NCBI GenBank assembly: GCA_038748065.1
Contig: JBCDJG010000019.1
Coordinates: 1-64,000 of the forward strand
Origin: JBCDJG01 sp038748065
GTDB lineage: Bacteria; Pseudomonadota; Gammaproteobacteria; Pseudomonadales; Halieaceae
DNA length: 64,000 bases
Reading direction: 5' to 3'
Shown: positions 61,707-64,000 of the stretch, one piece after another
Position numbering within the stretch: the first letter of the stretch is position 1
Layout of the letters: the number at the start of each line of letters is the position of its first letter
The notes under the pieces: generated by a model
Databases searched by the model: none
What the model saw: only the letters and a program-made list of their open reading frames with translations
Told to the model about the DNA's origin: nothing
Position numbers and translations under genes: made by a program

Positions 61707-63314
61707 ATGGGCGCCACGCTGCGCAAAAGCAATATCGACCGTTTGTCGGAACAGGTGTATGACGTGCTCGTGGTAGGGGGCGGCATCAATGGGGCCGTCT
61801 CCGCAGCCTCACTTGCGGGCCGCGGCGTCAAGGTTGCGCTCATTGATCGTGGCGACTTCGCTGGCGGGGTCAGCTCTCACTCCTCCAACCTCGCCTGGGG
61901 TGGTATCAAATACCTGGAGAGTCATGAGTACCTGCTGGTGAACAAGCTCTGCCAATCTCGCAATGAGCTGATGCGCGCCTATCCATCCACCGTGAAGGAG
62001 ATTCGCTTCTTCACGACCATCTCGCGCGACTTCCGTTTCTGGTCATTTTTTGTGTACCTGGGTGCAGTTCTGTACTGGATCATGGGCCGTTTTGCCACCA
62101 GGGCGCCGCGCTATTTGACTGCGCGGCAGCTGGAACGTGATGAGCCTGTGGTAAACACGGAGAATGCCGCGGGCGGCCTCGAGTACTCGGACTGCTACCT
62201 GTATGACAACGATGCGCGCTTCGTTTGGAACTTTATTCGGCTGAGCCTGAACTATGGCTGCGTCGCTGCAAATTACGTTGAGATGACCGGGGCTGAGCGC
62301 ATGGCACAGCTGTGGCGGGTCAATGCGCGCGATGTTGAGACGGGCAAGGCATTTCAGATTCGCGCGCGCACCTTGGTTAATGCCTGCGGCCCCTACGCCG
62401 ATACCTTGAACAAGGCCACCGGTTTCGACACCGAGCACCGGCATTTGCTATCGAAGGGCATCCACCTGATTGTCGACCGCGTTACCGACAACAAGCGAGT
62501 GCTCACCTTCTTTGCCAGCGATGGCCGGCTGTTTTTCCTGATCCCGATGGGGCCGCAGACCTGTGTCGGGACCACGGATACCCAGGTTAGCGACCCCGAG
62601 GTCGGCGTCACCGAAGAGGATCGCGATTTTGTGCTCGACAACATCAACGCATTGCTCGATCTCAACCCGCCACTGACGCGCGATAGCATCATCGCCGAGC
62701 GAGTAGGCGTGCGGCCGCTGGCCGTAGCCGGGCAAACCGGCGCAGCGGATTGGGTGCAGCTCTCGCGCAAACACGAAATTGAGGTTGACCGAACGAACAA
62801 GCAGCTCAGCATTTTTGGCGGCAAGCTGACGGACTGCCTCAATGTCGGGGATGAAGTGGCTGAGCACATACAGGCCATGGGCATCCTGATGCCAATGTCA
62901 GAAAACCGCTGGTATGGCGAGCCGGGCGCCGAACTGCGGCAAGAATTTATGTTGCAGGCACGCTTGATGAACCTCGATGCGATGACCGACCCCAGTTCGC
63001 CGGAGCCGCTGAGCGAGCGCTTCTGGCGTCGTTACGGCGAAACGGCCTTCGGGCTGCTGGAGCGCATCCGTGAGGATCCTGCCCAGGCGGACCTGCTCAT
63101 AGAAAATGCCGAGTACACCCGCTGCGAAATCGAGTTGGCGGCGAGGCGCGAGATGATCGTGCGCCTGGAAGATTTTATGCGCCGCCGATCCAAGATTGAG
63201 CTGGTTGTTCGCAAGGACGCCCTGCGCGACGCTCCTGGTCTCAAGGAAGCATGCGCCATTCTTTTTGGCGATCGCGCCGAGCGCCGTTTGCAAGAGTATC
63301 TTGAGTCTCTTTAA
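61707..63314 (+). CDS. FAD-dependent glycerol-3-phosphate dehydrogenase-like protein
   Basis: A 535-residue GlpD/GlpA-like flavoprotein: FAD motif VLVVGGGINGAVSAASLAG near residue 22, SSHSSNLAWGGIKYLE with the typical serine-rich turn, GPQTCVGTTDT and a helical C-terminal domain. It oxidises glycerol-3-phosphate at the membrane and passes electrons to quinone. No glycerol kinase or facilitator gene is adjacent. It follows the LysR gene closely. Confidence 0.88.
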   Translation: MGATLRKSNIDRLSEQVYDVLVVGGGINGAVSAASLAGRGVKVALIDRGDFAGGVSSHSSNLAWGGIKYLESHEYLLVNKLCQSRNELMRAYPSTVKEIRFFTTISRDFRFWSFFVYLGAVLYWIMGRFATRAPRYLTARQLERDEPVVNTENAAGGLEYSDCYLYDNDARFVWNFIRLSLNYGCVAANYVEMTGAERMAQLWRVNARDVETGKAFQIRARTLVNACGPYADTLNKATGFDTEHRHLLSKGIHLIVDRVTDNKRVLTFFASDGRLFFLIPMGPQTCVGTTDTQVSDPEVGVTEEDRDFVLDNINALLDLNPPLTRDSIIAERVGVRPLAVAGQTGAADWVQLSRKHEIEVDRTNKQLSIFGGKLTDCLNVGDEVAEHIQAMGILMPMSENRWYGEPGAELRQEFMLQARLMNLDAMTDPSSPEPLSERFWRRYGETAFGLLERIREDPAQADLLIENAEYTRCEIELAARREMIVRLEDFMRRRSKIELVVRKDALRDAPGLKEACAILFGDRAERRLQEYLESL

Positions 63315-63369
63315 GCAGGGGTTACACTGCCCGTAAGCTTAGTCCGGCACGGCTGACAGGAGAATAATA

Positions 63370-63942
63370 ATGGCCCTGATCTTCGCTGGCGTTTTATTGT
63401 GGACGTTCGTGCATCTTTTGCCTGCCGCGGCACCTGCTGCTCGAGGGCAGCTGCTGGGGAAAATGGGCGAGGGGGGCTACAAGGGCCTCTTCTCTGTGCT
63501 GGTCCTCCTGTCAGTGACGCTGATGGTCGTCGGCTGGCGCAGCGCAACACCGTCCATTGTCTACAGTCCTCCCTATGATTTGCGCCCGGTGGCCATTGGT
63601 TTGCTGGTGCTCGCCTTTATCCTGCTGGGCGCCGCCAATCAGCCGGTAAGGATTCGCCGCGTGGTCAGGCATCCTCAACTCAGCGGTGTCGCACTGTTTT
63701 CCTTTGCGCATCTGCTAGCTAATGGCGATAGTCGATCTGTCGTGCTCTTCGGCGGCCTGCTCATTTGGGCCCTGCTCGAGATGCCCTTGATCAGCCGTCG
63801 TGAGGGAGTGTGGCAGAAACCTGAGGTTAAGGGCTGGGGACGCGAATTTGCCGGCGTTGTTGTGGCTCTTCTGATCATGCTCGCATTGGCCTGGGCGCAC
63901 CCCTGGATCGCGGGCGTGCCCGTGGCTATGCCGTCAGGATGA
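63370..63942 (+). CDS. NnrU-family membrane protein
   Basis: A 190-residue protein with five or six hydrophobic helices. LLWTFVHLLPAAAP at the N-terminus, VVRHPQLSGVALFSFAHLLANGD in the middle and EMPLISRREG are features of NnrU, a family linked to nitric oxide-related metabolism and to methyltransferase-like membrane proteins. AGGAGAATAATA precedes the ATG. No denitrification gene is in the window, so its role here is open. Confidence 0.88.
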   Translation: MALIFAGVLLWTFVHLLPAAAPAARGQLLGKMGEGGYKGLFSVLVLLSVTLMVVGWRSATPSIVYSPPYDLRPVAIGLLVLAFILLGAANQPVRIRRVVRHPQLSGVALFSFAHLLANGDSRSVVLFGGLLIWALLEMPLISRREGVWQKPEVKGWGREFAGVVVALLIMLALAWAHPWIAGVPVAMPSG

Positions 63943-63957
63943 GGCCCGGCTGGGCCT
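63942..63957. terminator. Short hairpin after the NnrU gene
   Basis: AGGCCC and GGGCCT form a 6-bp stem with a GGCT loop, beginning at the last base of the NnrU stop. No T-run follows. Confidence 0.35.
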
Positions 63958-64000
63958 AGGGTGAAGTCAGGTAAGCCATCCAGGCGGCCATACGAATAGC
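63956..64000 (-). CDS. Possible C-terminal end of an unseen gene
   Basis: On the minus strand a frame open from the right edge ends at TAG (63956-63958), giving 14 residues ending AAWMAYLTSP. Position and direction, convergent to NnrU, suit a gene end, but the fragment is too short to identify. Confidence 0.3.
   Translation of the reverse strand, partial: AIRMAAWMAYLTSP

Noticed and set aside
1..64000. CRISPR array, rRNA, tRNA, prophage or IS element
   Set aside because: None seen: no regularly spaced repeats apart from the coding tail at the left edge, no transposase or integrase product, and no recognisable RNA gene sequence.

Overview
The window reads as a GC-rich chromosomal segment of an aerobic, heterotrophic Gammaproteobacterium, probably a marine one of the Cellvibrionales type (Halieaceae or Spongiibacteraceae-like). 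Supporting signs are an NhaR-type LysR regulator, an Entner-Doudoroff operon, several TonB-dependent receptors, an IPTL-CTERM protein and many lipid- or terpenoid-type catabolic genes. The taxonomic placement is inference from gene content. I saw no rRNA, tRNA, CRISPR array, phage or insertion sequence; coding density is high, and only one gene-free stretch exceeds 300 bases (8659-8961).

Layout. 1-279: lysine/alanine-rich tail of a histone H1-like protein. 504-5740: a DUF3604 lipoprotein coupled to an alkylsulfatase-type metallo-hydrolase, then a convergent MltF-like transglycosylase. 5800-7749: class I-like HMG-CoA reductase with an SDR. 7845-13441: small enzymes, an NhaR-like regulator, a DUF533 protein, two AhpD-like proteins, a SnoaL-like protein and an internally duplicated GNAT-like protein. 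13488-15364: AraC regulator divergent from an IPTL-CTERM secreted protein, with paired palindromic repeats between them. 15365-24381: a TetR-centred catabolic island with P450, cupin and alpha-methylacyl-CoA racemase on one side, and amidohydrolase, Rieske oxygenase, SDR, acetoacetate-decarboxylase-like protein and MFS carrier on the other. 24443-27897: ThuA, small membrane protein, gluconate-dehydrogenase subunit 3 and GMC oxidoreductase operon. 28021-31035: aminotransferase V and Fe-alcohol dehydrogenase. 31032-34980: zwf-pgl-edd. 35161-37490: TMEM220-like protein divergent from a BtuB-like receptor. 37517-43076: metallo-hydrolase, second DUF3604 lipoprotein, acyl-CoA ligase and esterase. 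43202-51562: an ECF sigma/anti-sigma/STN-type TonB receptor operon that continues into a serine-hydrolase lipoprotein, a beta-propeller and an MFS carrier. 51811-52218: an ArsR-type sensor and a 30-residue peptide with 11 cysteines. 52273-58460: MDR dehydrogenase, secreted SnoaL-like protein, Fur-boxed siderophore receptor, sulfatase and a lipoprotein. 58451-64000: ZntB/CorA, citrate synthase with divergent LysR, GlpD-like dehydrogenase, NnrU.

Most unusual points: the arsR plus metallothionein-like mini-operon, whose second gene is too short for ordinary gene calling; the repeated DUF3604 plus metallo-beta-lactamase pairing; the TetR island whose racemase keeps the AMACR catalytic triad, which suggests degradation of methyl-branched isoprenoid or sterol-type compounds; and the sigma/anti-sigma-controlled receptor operon that carries its own periplasmic hydrolase, propeller and permease.
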